A stretch of DNA of 64,000 bases from Candidatus Endobugula sertula (GCA_001723645.1 MDLC01000002.1:1-64000); one strand, 5' to 3'; counted from the first letter of the stretch, positions 1 to 8,302 are shown. Notes: generated by a model from the letters alone, not told the origin. A program made the numbers and translations.

Positions 1-145
1 GATCACCTTCTGCGATAAGGGCATAAAAGTGATCATTTTTAATCGCAGAGACTGATCACGTTTAATCGCAGGGGGTGATCATTTTCAATTGGAGAAGGTG
101 TTCATCTTGGAGTGGAATATGCAATTGCGATATAGAGTGCTTTAT
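1..145. repeat. Direct repeats resembling an IS21-family end
   Basis: Three near-identical 20-base direct repeats with a period of about 23 bases lie at 29-48, 52-71 and 75-94. Each begins (g/c)tgatcA and the first two end aatcgcag. A fourth diverged copy starts at base 1. Multiple TGATCA-type terminal repeats are typical of the ends of some IS21-family elements, where they bind the transposase. No istA or istB reading frame is visible to the right, so this would be a solitary end or an element that continues to the left of the window. The family assignment is from memory of the pattern. From 146 to 374 I see no gene. Confidence 0.4.
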
Positions 146-374
146 CCATTTGTTTTAACCTCAATATTCAAAACACAACCTGTTGTTTTTTTGACTTTTA
201 AAGAGTTACTGTAGATAAGGGCAAGAAGGGTGCCAAAAAGCATTGATTGGATGCCAGACACTTCAGGTTTTTTAATTCAATCACTGCTATCTCGTTAAAT
301 TAAAGAAAAGTAGGTCTGTCAACACCCTATGATAATGATGGAGGGGATGGTTCCAGCAATGGCATTCGCTTAAG

Positions 375-951
375 TATAGATAACTAACGCAATATAATGT
401 GTCATAAGACATATGATCGGAAAATAAGGTATCAACATCGTATTTCCCTCGTTTTAGAATGACTGTTGCCTGAACCCACTTTTTCTCAATAGGGTTATAT
501 AACCACAACTAATTTGTTGGCTAACACAAAGTACTAATGATTGGGTCAGCCAAGCATATCATCATCACTTATTTTTTTTGAAAGGCTTCACATGCCTTTT
601 TATCCGCTTTTTTTTTGGGGGGGGGGGGCGAGTGTTTTTTTATGGCTAATACTTAATTTTTTAGTCCATACGCCCAGTCGTTCAGCTCCTTCCCCCTGAT
701 AATTATCAGGGGCCAACTCAGCATCCTTCTTTAGTTTATCCATATCTAGCTTGGTAGAAGGTTTATTGCGAGTGTAACAAGGTTCTATTTTTTTCTGCTA
801 TCGAAATAAGATCTTTATTGGAACATCAAATCGCTCACTGGCTTCTTCAAACGTTAGTTTGAATTGCTTTTTTGTGGTAAATACTTTTTCACGGAATTTA
901 AGAGGATATGCCATACATCGTGTTATGACACATTATGTTGCGTTAGCTATA
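375..951 (-). mobile_element. Decayed, internally deleted IS630-family element
   Basis: Imperfect terminal inverted repeats are visible at 375-410 and 920-951, sharing taacgcaa-ataatgtgtcataa. They enclose transposase remnants on the minus strand. The N-terminal part starts with an ATG at 912-914 and reads MAYPLKFREKV, then LTFEEASERFDVPIK, the usual helix-turn-helix region of IS630-type transposases. It carries a TAG where a tryptophan codon is expected (near 801). A C-terminal piece around 400-500 reads NPIEKKWVQA, the conserved motif near the DDE glutamate. The middle of the gene is missing, so the element is about 0.58 kb instead of about 1.1 kb. A T9-G12 homopolymer (608-628) sits inside the remnant. 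It is non-functional. Confidence 0.75.
608..628. repeat. T9-G12 homopolymer tract
   Basis: Nine T (608-616) are followed directly by twelve G (617-628) within the degenerate IS630 transposase. Long G runs are prone to slipped-strand length change and to sequencing error. Since the host gene is already broken, a phase-variation role is unlikely here. Confidence 0.9.
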
Positions 952-1070
952 TCAGTAGACCACATATCAAACGGATCGGCTTTGCCCTTCGACCTTTATC
1001 ACTGTACAAGTCGGCAAAACACGCCTTCTCTTCTCTGAACATTTAACATTACGCTCAGTTTCCCAGAAAA

Positions 1071-1136
1071 CATAACACCGCCATAAAAAGCACAGCTTTA
1101 GCTGCATACAGAAGAACTCAGCGGAACGATTTATAC
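1071..1136 (-). repeat. attC-like site after the tautomerase cassette
   Basis: Read on the minus strand, the stop codon of the tautomerase gene (1131-1133) lies at the start of a roughly 65-base element. The element contains a central hairpin (cagct-aa-agctg, near 1091-1103) and ends GGTGTTATG at 1071-1079, which resembles the R' box GTTRRRY of integron attC sites. The outer arms pair only weakly, so this is a candidate attC judged by position and boxes rather than a proven one. Beyond it, toward 951, any next cassette is lost or cut off by the IS630 element. Confidence 0.5.
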
Positions 1137-1517
1137 GTTGACTTTATACTTAAGGTCATTGGCTTCATCACCTGTGATACCTCTAAAACCCCATTGATAA
1201 GGAGCTTGTTCCTTAATTGTGATCTCTATATCCATTGGAGATAATGAAAGTTGAGTTTCTAACTCTTGAAAAAGCGCTTTGATGAGAACTTTCTGAGTCT
1301 CTGGTTTACGGCCTGCCATTATATTTATTTCGATGACAGTATAAGCATCACTTCTGCCACCAGGGTAGTAAAAATCTTCTTTTTCCAATGGCACAAAACG
1401 GTGAGCTCTTTTATCTTCTGGCATACCTAAAACCTTCTGCATACAGTTGTGAATTGCATCAGATAACTTCGCTTTGATTGGGTTTAATCTTTCTTTGATT
1501 CCATATACAAGGATCAT
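1131..1517 (-). CDS. Tautomerase-family protein, probable integron cassette gene
   Basis: This 128-residue protein matches the Tautomerase_2 type (4-oxalocrotonate tautomerase/MIF superfamily). Two beta-alpha-beta halves can be followed. The first is the N-terminal MILVYGIKERLNP with a following helix. The second begins YTVIEINIMAGRKPETQKVL, the motif that in the superfamily packs against the active site. The catalytic N-terminal proline of classical members is absent, as in other Tautomerase_2 proteins, and the substrate is unknown. The ATG at 1517 lies only about eight bases after the GTTAAGG box of an attC-like site. The stop codon runs into another attC-like site. The gene reads away from the intI relic, so it looks like a captured cassette carried without its own obvious promoter. 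Confidence 0.75.
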   Translation of the reverse strand: MILVYGIKERLNPIKAKLSDAIHNCMQKVLGMPEDKRAHRFVPLEKEDFYYPGGRSDAYTVIEINIMAGRKPETQKVLIKALFQELETQLSLSPMDIEITIKEQAPYQWGFRGITGDEANDLKYKVNV

Positions 1518-1524
1518 ATTGGTA

Positions 1525-1603
1525 CCTTAACGGTATAATGCTACGTTAAGGAGCGGCGCTTTTCGCCGCCCCAGCCAAAGGCGCTTTAAATGCCTTGTTA
1601 TGA
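1525..1603 (-). repeat. attC-like site between two cassette genes
   Basis: On the minus strand this segment starts CATAACAAGGC, overlapping the TAA stop of the upstream gene as in many integron cassettes. It contains a strong central stem (gcggcg-aaaag-cgccgc) and ends with the imperfect palindrome CCTTAACG...CGTTAAGG, giving a GTTAAGG box at 1525-1531. The size of about 75 bases, the position directly after a stop and the position directly before the next ATG fit an attC recombination site. The outer-box pairing is imperfect. The central GC stem could also serve as a transcription terminator. Confidence 0.6.
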
Positions 1604-1897
1604 ATGACTTTCTTCAGACATTTCAAACTGTATGCCACCCGTGTATTTGGAAACAATATTATATATCCAAGCTCCTATAGCGGTCATAACATACCCCATA
1701 ATCAGGTAGAGAAATGGTAGTGCAAACATGACTCCCACCGGCATTACCGAACTTACTGAGTTCCCATGTGCATCTACCATAGGCATATTTAAAAAGGCTA
1801 AGCTCATAGGAATAATGAATATTAACGAACTTAAAGCCATCACACATGCGAATGTAAGTGCAGTTTTATGTATGGAAAATTTTTTAATGGATTTCAA
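1598..1897 (-). CDS. Small two-helix membrane protein, probable integron cassette gene
   Basis: This 99-residue protein has two predicted membrane helices, at about residues 12-36 and 52-78. A short periplasmic or cytoplasmic loop separates them, and the tail is acidic and ends SEESHS. The stretch NIVSKYTGGIQFEM just after helix 2 resembles small DUF3566-like membrane proteins (LYNLxAxxxGGIEFE), but the function is unknown. The start is TTG at 1897, with a good GGAG ribosome site ten bases upstream. A GTTATG box at 1928-1933 precedes it and an attC-like site follows it. Together with its orientation opposite to the intI relic, this marks it as the cassette next to the presumed attI. Confidence 0.6.
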   Translation of the reverse strand: MKSIKKFSIHKTALTFACVMALSSLIFIIPMSLAFLNMPMVDAHGNSVSSVMPVGVMFALPFLYLIMGYVMTAIGAWIYNIVSKYTGGIQFEMSEESHS

Positions 1898-1927
1898 TTT
1901 AGCTCACTCCTTTTTTATTGTTGTATT

Positions 1928-2204
1928 CATAACCGTGTATTAGGCTGAATTTCTCGTAAGAACACCTACCCACAGCCCAAAAAGTGTTAAATTACGTCAA
2001 ATGCGACTAAAAATCAAGCACTTATGCTGGCCTTGCGGTCAATGGCACTCGGGAAAAGACAGCCATTTTGTTTAACGAGCCCCCCAGTGGTCTTCTATAT
2101 ACTCGCCCCTAGCAATTTTTCCTTACATTATAATGAGTTATGTTGAATACCTCGGTGAAAAGACGTGTGGATGACTCGTTACTCATAAGCCCCCCTAGGC
2201 AGAT
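1928..2204. other. Presumed attI/cassette-promoter region of the integron relic
   Basis: This 277-base stretch separates the first cassette from the intI relic. It begins with a CATAAC/GTTATG recombination box (1928-1933). In a normal integron this interval holds attI, the cassette promoter and the 5' end of intI. I can see no intact reading frame, and no attI core can be proven by eye because attI sequences are specific to each integrase. The start of intI seems to be lost here. Confidence 0.4.
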
Positions 2205-2632
2205 TAACTTTCCCTACGGGACGTGAGTAGCGCTACACAAAAGCAAGCATTGTGTGCATTGGTTTCCATGTACCGCCATGTGATACTGCAACGAAAATAT
2301 GGGCACAGCTTACGGGATTTATCGTGGCAATATCTCTTTCTGTTAGCATCCCTACAATGGCTATAATTTGTCGGCAACATATTTACAGCACGGCTTATGC
2401 AAAACAATTACGCAAAGCAGTTATCCTTAGCGGTATTGCTAAACGCGTTACCACGCACACGTTCAGGCATGCGTTCGCCTCTAATCTCCTCTTGGAGGGA
2501 AGTGATATTCGAACGGTACAAGAGCTACTCGGCCATGTGGATATTAGAATGACCGAAATCTACACGTACATGATAGGAAACTCGCAGGCGGGCACATCCA
2601 GCCCTATCGATACACTAATAATAAACACATAG
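2205..2632 (+). pseudogene. intI: Broken integron integrase (IntI-type tyrosine recombinase)
   Basis: Three in-order pieces of an integron integrase are readable. The first, at about 2211-2265, reads SSATQKQALCALVSMYRHV, matching the N-terminal core-binding domain (the S-TQNQALNA-L-FLYR region). It joins directly to QRKYGHSLRDLSWQYLF (near 2285-2345), which belongs about 140 residues further on, so the middle of the gene is deleted. After a frameshift near 2350, the C-terminal part reads HIYSTAYAKQLRKAV, then HTFRHAFASNLL and ELLGH. These carry the catalytic HxxR and H/W-region residues, and YTYMIG contains the nucleophilic tyrosine. The ending AGTSSPID is typical of IntI rather than XerC/D. 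The gene cannot make a working enzyme. Confidence 0.8.
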
Positions 2633-2633
2633 T

Positions 2634-2822
2634 CTACAGATCAAAATCGAATTCACGGACATCTTTTTCGAGATACCGCTCGGCTAATCGATTTTCCAAA
2701 CGACGTCTTAAGTTTAATGGGTGCTTTGGTGTTTCATCACTAGGGACTGCGTCCATGTCATCTACAATGCTTTCATCAACATCATCAAAAAAAGGATCAA
2801 CAGAAGAAGTAGAATCACTCAT
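2634..2822 (-). CDS. Small acidic protein of the PA3496-like family
   Basis: This 62-residue protein has a strongly acidic N-terminal half rich in D, E and S. Its basic C-terminal helix contains LRRRLENRLAERYLEKDV and it ends in FDFDL. That layout (acidic tail, RRRLE-type helix, about 60 residues) fits the small PA3496 family that has been called putative envelope-integrity proteins in pseudomonads. The assignment is by pattern only. A ribosome site (GGAGGT) sits about seven bases before the ATG at 2822. It is transcribed toward the intI relic, whose end is one base away, so the relic marks the junction between core chromosome and mobile region. Confidence 0.55.
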   Translation of the reverse strand: MSDSTSSVDPFFDDVDESIVDDMDAVPSDETPKHPLNLRRRLENRLAERYLEKDVREFDFDL

Positions 2823-3062
2823 AGATACCTCCTACCTATATGTATCAATTTAAAATGTTCATCTGTATTACTTTTCAAGTACTACTTAAATGCCAAAAAC
2901 ATTAATTATTTACTATGGCTTTAAGTAATAATGTAATCCTGATTTTAATAATGTGTAAGACCTTAAACGTAAAAGTTTTATGATATAGGTTTGGTTTATA
3001 GACATTTTTTTTATATTAAAAAATTATTTCTTAACTATCTTTTATGAACAATGGATAGCACC

Positions 3063-4565
3063 TTAAAGTTCTCTCAATTTGTTATCGGCCACTAACCCCG
3101 CCTCCCTCATTTTAGCTAGTTTATAACGCAACGTTCTTGGACTAATTCCCAAACGCTTGGCCGTATTTTTTCTACTACCCTGCTCTTCACGCAATGTCTC
3201 TACAATAATTTCAAACTCTCTTTTTTGTAAGTTATCACCGAGTTGTTGAGATATTTCTTTACCTTCATCAGTAAAAGGACGTGAGGGTCCTACAGAGTTT
3301 GACGTTGAACTCGGTATTACCTTTCGCAAATGATTTCTAAATCCAGAATTTTTTTCCTCTGAGATAATTATTTTTTCACTAGGTGATGTAGAAAAAGTCT
3401 CTAGACCCAAATCTTCTTCATAGATAGTACTACCTGTTTGCAAAATTAAAGCTCGCTGAATCACGTTATCCAATTCACGAACATTGCCGGGCCATTCATA
3501 TGCCATTAATGCTTTTTCGGCCTCTTGACTAAAGACCAAATGACTGCGTTTTTGTTTACTCATGTGCTTGCGCAATAATTTTTGTGCCAAAGGTAAAATA
3601 TCATCAACCCTTTGTCGTAATGGCTTCCATATTAACGGCAACACACTTAAACGATAAAATAAATCCTCACGAAACCTGCCTTCTGATACCTGTTGACTCA
3701 TATTTCGGTTAGAGGTAGCAATGACCCTAACATCCAGTGGAATGGTTTTCCTCCCCCCTAGTCTTTCAACTTCTTGCTCCTGTAATACACGTAATAATTT
3801 TGCTTGTAAACCAATATCCATTTCAGAAATTTCATCCAATAATAAGGTTCCACCATTCGCCTGCTCAAACTTTCCAGGTGCACTATTATAGGCCCCGGTA
3901 TAAGCCCCTTTTTCATAACCAAATAACATGGCTTCTAGCATATTTTCAGGAATCGCAGCACAATTTATAGCAATAAAGGGTTTTTTAGCTCTTGCAGATT
4001 GCTGATGGATATAACGTGCTAACACCTCTTTCCCTGTACCAGACTCACCACTAATTAATACCGTAGAATCAGATATAGCCACTCGTCGAGCAAGCTGTAA
4101 CAATTGTTTACTATTCTGGTCTTCTACAGCAGGAGCCTCATCACCGGGTCCTGTATTATGCCCCAACTGGCGACTAACAATATCGACTAATTCTTTCGGC
4201 TCAAAAGGTTTCACCAGATAATCCACAGCTCCATTACGAATAGCGCCAACAGAATCACGGATACTTCCATAAGCCGTCATCAATAAAACAGGGATATGTG
4301 AATAAGCCCTCGTCATACGTAATAATAGGTCATGACCACTCATTTCCCCCATATTAATATCTGAAATGACCATTTGAATATCTTCCTGCTGACTGAGTAA
4401 TTCAATGGCCTGCTCAGCATTTTTAGCAGTCACTACGTCATAATTTGCCAACGACAGGGTATCTTCTAAAGCTTCCCTTAAACCATAGTCGTCTTCTGCA
4501 ACAAGGACTTTATGCTTCACCTGTTGCTCCCCTTCCACTGCTTTTTCTGTTAACGAGAGAGACAT
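3063..4565 (-). CDS. fleR: Sigma-54-dependent response regulator, FleR/FlrC type
   Basis: This protein of about 500 residues has three modules. The receiver domain (about 18-130) has the acidic pair E24-D25-D26, the phospho-acceptor in VISDINM (about D69) and the conserved KPF lysine. The AAA+ sigma-54 activator domain (about 150-390) has Walker A GESGTGKE. A Fis-type helix-turn-helix (about 445-490) reads TAKRLGISPRTLRYKL. The sigma-54 contact loop reads GAYTGA instead of the usual GAFTGA. The upstream neighbour is its sensor kinase, with 30 bases between them. In polar-flagellated gammaproteobacteria this pair drives class III flagellar genes, but none are nearby. The ATG at 4565 with GTGAG upstream is preferred over an in-frame TTG two codons earlier. 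Confidence 0.85.
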   Translation of the reverse strand: MSLSLTEKAVEGEQQVKHKVLVAEDDYGLREALEDTLSLANYDVVTAKNAEQAIELLSQQEDIQMVISDINMGEMSGHDLLLRMTRAYSHIPVLLMTAYGSIRDSVGAIRNGAVDYLVKPFEPKELVDIVSRQLGHNTGPGDEAPAVEDQNSKQLLQLARRVAISDSTVLISGESGTGKEVLARYIHQQSARAKKPFIAINCAAIPENMLEAMLFGYEKGAYTGAYNSAPGKFEQANGGTLLLDEISEMDIGLQAKLLRVLQEQEVERLGGRKTIPLDVRVIATSNRNMSQQVSEGRFREDLFYRLSVLPLIWKPLRQRVDDILPLAQKLLRKHMSKQKRSHLVFSQEAEKALMAYEWPGNVRELDNVIQRALILQTGSTIYEEDLGLETFSTSPSEKIIISEEKNSGFRNHLRKVIPSSTSNSVGPSRPFTDEGKEISQQLGDNLQKREFEIIVETLREEQGSRKNTAKRLGISPRTLRYKLAKMREAGLVADNKLREL

Positions 4566-4595
4566 AAACAACTCACTATACTATCGTATGGTTTT

Positions 4596-5864
4596 TTAAT
4601 ATTGTCGGATAATAGGTAACTCTAAGATTGCACGGAGCCCTCTTGGATGATTAGACTCTAATAAGAACGTACCTCCATGTGATTTAGCCACGGTATTGAC
4701 CACAGATAAGCCTATACCAGTACCTTGTGACTTAGTGGTGTAGAATAATTCATGAGCGTCCTGTTTCTGTTTATCTGTCATACCCACACCTTCATCCTGC
4801 ACACTGATGTAAAGCATATGATTTTGTTGTTTAAGTGTTATGCTTAGCTCACCACCCTCACGCATTGATTGCAAACTATTATTGACCAGATTAAGAATTG
4901 CACCAACAAGAGCATCACAATTACACTGTATTTCTCTTTCACCATCAGACACATGCCAACAACAATTCACCCAACACTGTTGTAGTGGCATCTCCATAGA
5001 CTCTACTAACAACTGCTGTAGCCCTGCAATTGTCGTCACATCATTTAAGGGAATCCTTCCTTTCACAAATAACAACATATCACTCACCTGTCGCTCCATC
5101 TCCTGCAGACGATTAACCAACTTCTGCGTAAATTCATGTTGTTGTGTTTCAGTGAGCGACTCATTAAGTAGGTGATTGCCATAGAGCATGGCTGAAGATA
5201 AAGGAGTCCTAACCTGATGAGCTAGTGTAGAAACCATTTTCCCAAGCGCTGTCAATCTATCATGACGACTGAGCTCAGCCTGCAACCTTCTGGTTTCAGT
5301 TTGGTCCGTCAAAAGAATAATCTGACCATCTTTACCTAAAGAACGTGTAGCAATACTTATTCGCTTGCCTTGATGATTGGATACCTCATGACCGTCATCA
5401 TCTTTAGGCGAAAAACAGCGTCCAATAACACTACGCCATAATTTACCTTTTAAATTTGCTTCCAACATCTCCTCAGCCGTTGGATTTGTATCAACAATCA
5501 AGCCCCTATGGTCCAAAACGATAACGCCTCCAGGAAGAAAGTTCACCAAATTTTCCAAGCGGTTGGCTAATTGCTTCTTTTGTTGTAACTCTTGATCTTT
5601 TTGCTCATTAACATAAGAGAGTTCTTGCGTAAGATCATCCACTTTAGCCTCTAAAAACTGATAGGATTCAGCCAGTCTTGTTGATAGCTCATTAAAGGTT
5701 TCAAAGGCAGATCTAAGATGCTGTTGGTTCAAGTTTTCACTAACATCCAAGCTCTGTAGTGAGTGCTTCGAAGCATCCAACAATTCATCACCATCGGAGG
5801 CAAAGAAAATCGTACTCAACGATGAATTAACGGGTAAAACTATTTGAGGTAAAGACTCTGACAT
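4596..5864 (-). CDS. fleS: Sensor histidine kinase, FleS/FlrB type
   Basis: This 422-residue protein lacks membrane segments, as expected for the soluble FleS/FlrB kinases. It starts with a coiled-coil region (about 50-105), followed by a PAS domain (about 105-175, FLPGGVIVLDHRGLIVDTNP). The dimerisation/phospho-acceptor H-box is LAHQVRTPLSS (about residue 220). A C-terminal HATPase domain has the N-box NLVNNSLQSM, the G1 box DEGVGM and the G2 box GTGIGLSVV. It phosphorylates the neighbouring sigma-54 activator to control late flagellar genes. The two genes form an operon read toward the window start. About 270 bases separate it from ppiD upstream, enough for its own promoter. Confidence 0.85.
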   Translation of the reverse strand: MSESLPQIVLPVNSSLSTIFFASDGDELLDASKHSLQSLDVSENLNQQHLRSAFETFNELSTRLAESYQFLEAKVDDLTQELSYVNEQKDQELQQKKQLANRLENLVNFLPGGVIVLDHRGLIVDTNPTAEEMLEANLKGKLWRSVIGRCFSPKDDDGHEVSNHQGKRISIATRSLGKDGQIILLTDQTETRRLQAELSRHDRLTALGKMVSTLAHQVRTPLSSAMLYGNHLLNESLTETQQHEFTQKLVNRLQEMERQVSDMLLFVKGRIPLNDVTTIAGLQQLLVESMEMPLQQCWVNCCWHVSDGEREIQCNCDALVGAILNLVNNSLQSMREGGELSITLKQQNHMLYISVQDEGVGMTDKQKQDAHELFYTTKSQGTGIGLSVVNTVAKSHGGTFLLESNHPRGLRAILELPIIRQY

Positions 5865-6056
5865 TCATTAGCCTCACATTAAAACTGGTCTATGAAGTGT
5901 TATTTATTGGCACTTCAATCATGATAAGTCTAATATTGCAAAGGCAGTGCCAAAAGAAATACTTTATATTTTTCAATAAATTACAAAAATAAACAGTAGA
6001 TAGCGACAGAAAAATGGCTATATCATCAAGGAGTAAGAAAGGTCGCAGAAAGATAC

Positions 6057-6082
6057 CTTAAGGTGCCTATAGGCACCTTAAG
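6057..6082 (-). terminator. Perfect 26-base palindrome after ppiD
   Basis: The sequence CTTAAGGTGCCTA/TAGGCACCTTAAG is a perfect palindrome with 13-base arms. It lies about 50 bases beyond the ppiD stop on the minus strand. Its stability and position fit a factor-independent terminator, although the following T run is weak (GTATCTTTC). The remainder of the 5865-6132 gap shows no gene. Confidence 0.55.
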
Positions 6083-6132
6083 ATGAAAAAAACAAATATA
6101 AACAGGTTATGCTAAGTGCTAAAGTGCACTAT

Positions 6133-8040
6133 TTACAACGCTGAAGTCTCTGTATTATAGACCTCAACATTAGCCTCTTCTCTCAACATACTCTGCCAAG
6201 CTTGGTACTCATCACCTGCAAGACTACTTGCTAGATTGGTTTTTAGGCTTTTGCGCTCGTCATCAGTGAGATTTTCAATATCACCACTAGTAACTTTAGT
6301 CAGGTTAACAATCACATAGTCACCATTATCCAATGACAACTCGTCAATACGCCCCTGATCATCGTCAGGATGCGGCATAGCAAACAGGTGGTTTAATAAC
6401 TCCTGCGGAACACCCGCTGCATGACGTTTAGCAGCCACTTGTGTGGACAAGCTCAAGCCCTTTTCTTCGCTTAAGGCGCTTAACGATGTCCCATTATCCA
6501 GAGACTCACGAATCGATACAGCCTGCTCTGTCAGTCTAGCTTTGGCTTTCTCCAGTTTTAGTTCTCCAGTAATATCTTTTTTCTTTTCTTCTAATGTCAG
6601 AGTACGCACAGGTTTGTGTTCAATCATTTTAATGACCATAGCACTGTTATCAGTTGAAAGTTCTAATACCTCACTACTAAAACCGTCCTTAACAACACGA
6701 TCACTAAAAGCGGCTTCAAGAACCCTGCTGTCTTGTAATATGACATCTTTAGCGCCAGAACGGGAAAAGAGTGCAGTTTTGTTAACGGGTAGATTCAATT
6801 CAATTCCCACTTCTTCCAGATTTTCCGCGTTATAGGCCAAATCCTTTAATATTTCTATATCACTAACGAATTTTTCTTCGGCTTTAATACGTTTCAGCTC
6901 AGCAGTAATCCTGAGCCTCTCCTTTTCAAATGAAGGGGTTTCATATGCGTTAAGTGTTAACAACTTAATAAAGTGTGTAGCATCATCTACAACAATAGGT
7001 TCTGATACATCACCTTCCTTTAAATCCAGCAAGGCTTGCTCAAATTCAGCGGGGAATACATCCCCAGTACTCACACCTAAATGACCACCATTATCACGGC
7101 TACCAAAGTCATCCGAATATTTTGCTGCCAGCGTGGCAAAATCTTCCCCAGCAGCTAATTTTTCCTGGACTTCTAACATTTTTGCCTGAGCGGCATCATC
7201 ATTACCCTCAATCATAATGTGCGCAACTTCTCTTTCCGTGGGTTTAGACAGACTGTCCAACTCTTGCTCATATTGAGCACGAACTTCATCATCACTGACG
7301 GTAACGTCTTTCTCCAGTTGATCAACACGTAACTCAAGGTACTCAATAGCCACTTGCTCTTCGCTTAAGTAATCCTGTTTATTACTCTCATAGTACTCAT
7401 TGACCTCATCATCACTGACTAACATACTTTCGGGTAAGTCGCCTAAAGCTAATGTTATCCATTCAAAATCTCGGGTCTGGCGAGACAATACGACTGCTCG
7501 TTCAATTTCCTGATCGGTCACAAAATCGGTCATTAGCAATGCATTTTTCATTTGATTAACCACCATATCCTTTCGCATCATTGCACGAAATGTCGCTGGC
7601 GAATATCCTATGCTACGAATAAGGTTCACAAAACGGTCGCTATCAAACTTGCCCTCTACTTGAAAATCAGGGAGCTTCACGATGATTTCGTCAATCTCTT
7701 TATCCAATAGCGTCATGTTGCCTTTTTCTGCCACATCAGCAATTAGGGCACGATGGATCAAACGGTCAAGTACAGGACCTCGCAGGCTCTCATCAGATAA
7801 TAACTGGGTGGGGACATTAGTACCAAACTGAGTCTGTAAACGCTGACGCTCACTCTGCAGTGCCAACTGCACTTCCCGCTCAGTAATTTTTTGCCCATTA
7901 ACCTCCGCTACGTCGTCTGGAGCGTAAGGGTTTTTATAAAAAAGGTTCTCAATTCCAAGTAACGCAAGTGGTATAACGAGCAAGCCTATTAAGAAGATAG
8001 CGACTAGTCCTTTAATTTTATTTCTCATAGTTTGCAGCAT
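6133..8040 (-). CDS. ppiD: Periplasmic chaperone/peptidyl-prolyl isomerase PpiD
   Basis: This 635-residue protein is close to the usual 620-640 of PpiD. It has a short cytoplasmic start (MRNKIKG), one membrane anchor (about 12-33) and a large periplasmic part. A SurA-like N-terminal chaperone domain comes first. A parvulin domain (about 260-365) follows, with EVAHIMIEG, the conserved FGSRDNGGHLG and the FEQALLDL segment. A further C-terminal domain completes it. PpiD sits at the SecYEG exit and helps newly exported outer-membrane and periplasmic proteins fold. In many relatives it follows lon and hupB, but here it stands alone between fleS and hda. The ATG at 8040 has GAGG six bases upstream, and a second ATG four codons on is also possible. 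Confidence 0.9.
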   Translation of the reverse strand: MLQTMRNKIKGLVAIFLIGLLVIPLALLGIENLFYKNPYAPDDVAEVNGQKITEREVQLALQSERQRLQTQFGTNVPTQLLSDESLRGPVLDRLIHRALIADVAEKGNMTLLDKEIDEIIVKLPDFQVEGKFDSDRFVNLIRSIGYSPATFRAMMRKDMVVNQMKNALLMTDFVTDQEIERAVVLSRQTRDFEWITLALGDLPESMLVSDDEVNEYYESNKQDYLSEEQVAIEYLELRVDQLEKDVTVSDDEVRAQYEQELDSLSKPTEREVAHIMIEGNDDAAQAKMLEVQEKLAAGEDFATLAAKYSDDFGSRDNGGHLGVSTGDVFPAEFEQALLDLKEGDVSEPIVVDDATHFIKLLTLNAYETPSFEKERLRITAELKRIKAEEKFVSDIEILKDLAYNAENLEEVGIELNLPVNKTALFSRSGAKDVILQDSRVLEAAFSDRVVKDGFSSEVLELSTDNSAMVIKMIEHKPVRTLTLEEKKKDITGELKLEKAKARLTEQAVSIRESLDNGTSLSALSEEKGLSLSTQVAAKRHAAGVPQELLNHLFAMPHPDDDQGRIDELSLDNGDYVIVNLTKVTSGDIENLTDDERKSLKTNLASSLAGDEYQAWQSMLREEANVEVYNTETSAL

Positions 8041-8074
8041 GCTCGACCTCTATTTGATCATTCTAATATTATTG

Positions 8075-8107
8075 TGCCTAGTCTGTACGGTATAGACACT
8101 AGGCATT
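8075..8107. promoter_or_regulatory. Hairpin upstream of ppiD
   Basis: TGCCTAGT...ACTAGGCA arms with a short loop can fold about 35-65 bases upstream of the ppiD start. It could be a terminator for hda read-through or a regulatory site in the ppiD leader. A second weaker repeat, CTTATACT/AGTATAAG at 8253-8278, follows the hda stop. No promoter assignment is possible by eye. Confidence 0.35.
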
Positions 8108-8302
8108 TAAAGGGTTGTATTCTAACATAGGACTCACCAAGGAGTGATAAAATGGAGGGCAAATACCCTTGGTTAAGGACGATTGACGGTTAGAATAGAA
8201 GAAAACTTTCTATAACACTGGTTAATTTGATAGGTTATAGTAATCACTCCAACTTATACTGAGTAAAGCTAGTATAAGGTAACAGGCCCTAGAACTCATT
8301 AA

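Noticed and set aside
1..145. CRISPR array
   Set aside because: The repeats are about 20 bases with only 3-base gaps and no spacers, and no cas gene is present.
608..628. Phase-variable contingency locus
   Set aside because: The G12 run lies in an already dead transposase, so length changes cannot switch a working gene.
2252..2632. XerC/D-type or phage integrase
   Set aside because: The ending AGTSSPID and the TQKQALCALVSMYRHV piece match IntI, and the neighbouring attC-like geometry supports an integron.
4840..5175. 111-codon plus-strand frame
   Set aside because: It lies wholly antisense to fleS, which has a complete domain structure, and its text is cysteine/serine-rich noise.
6443..6835. 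130-codon plus-strand frame
   Set aside because: It is antisense to ppiD with no ribosome site and serine-rich, low-information sequence.
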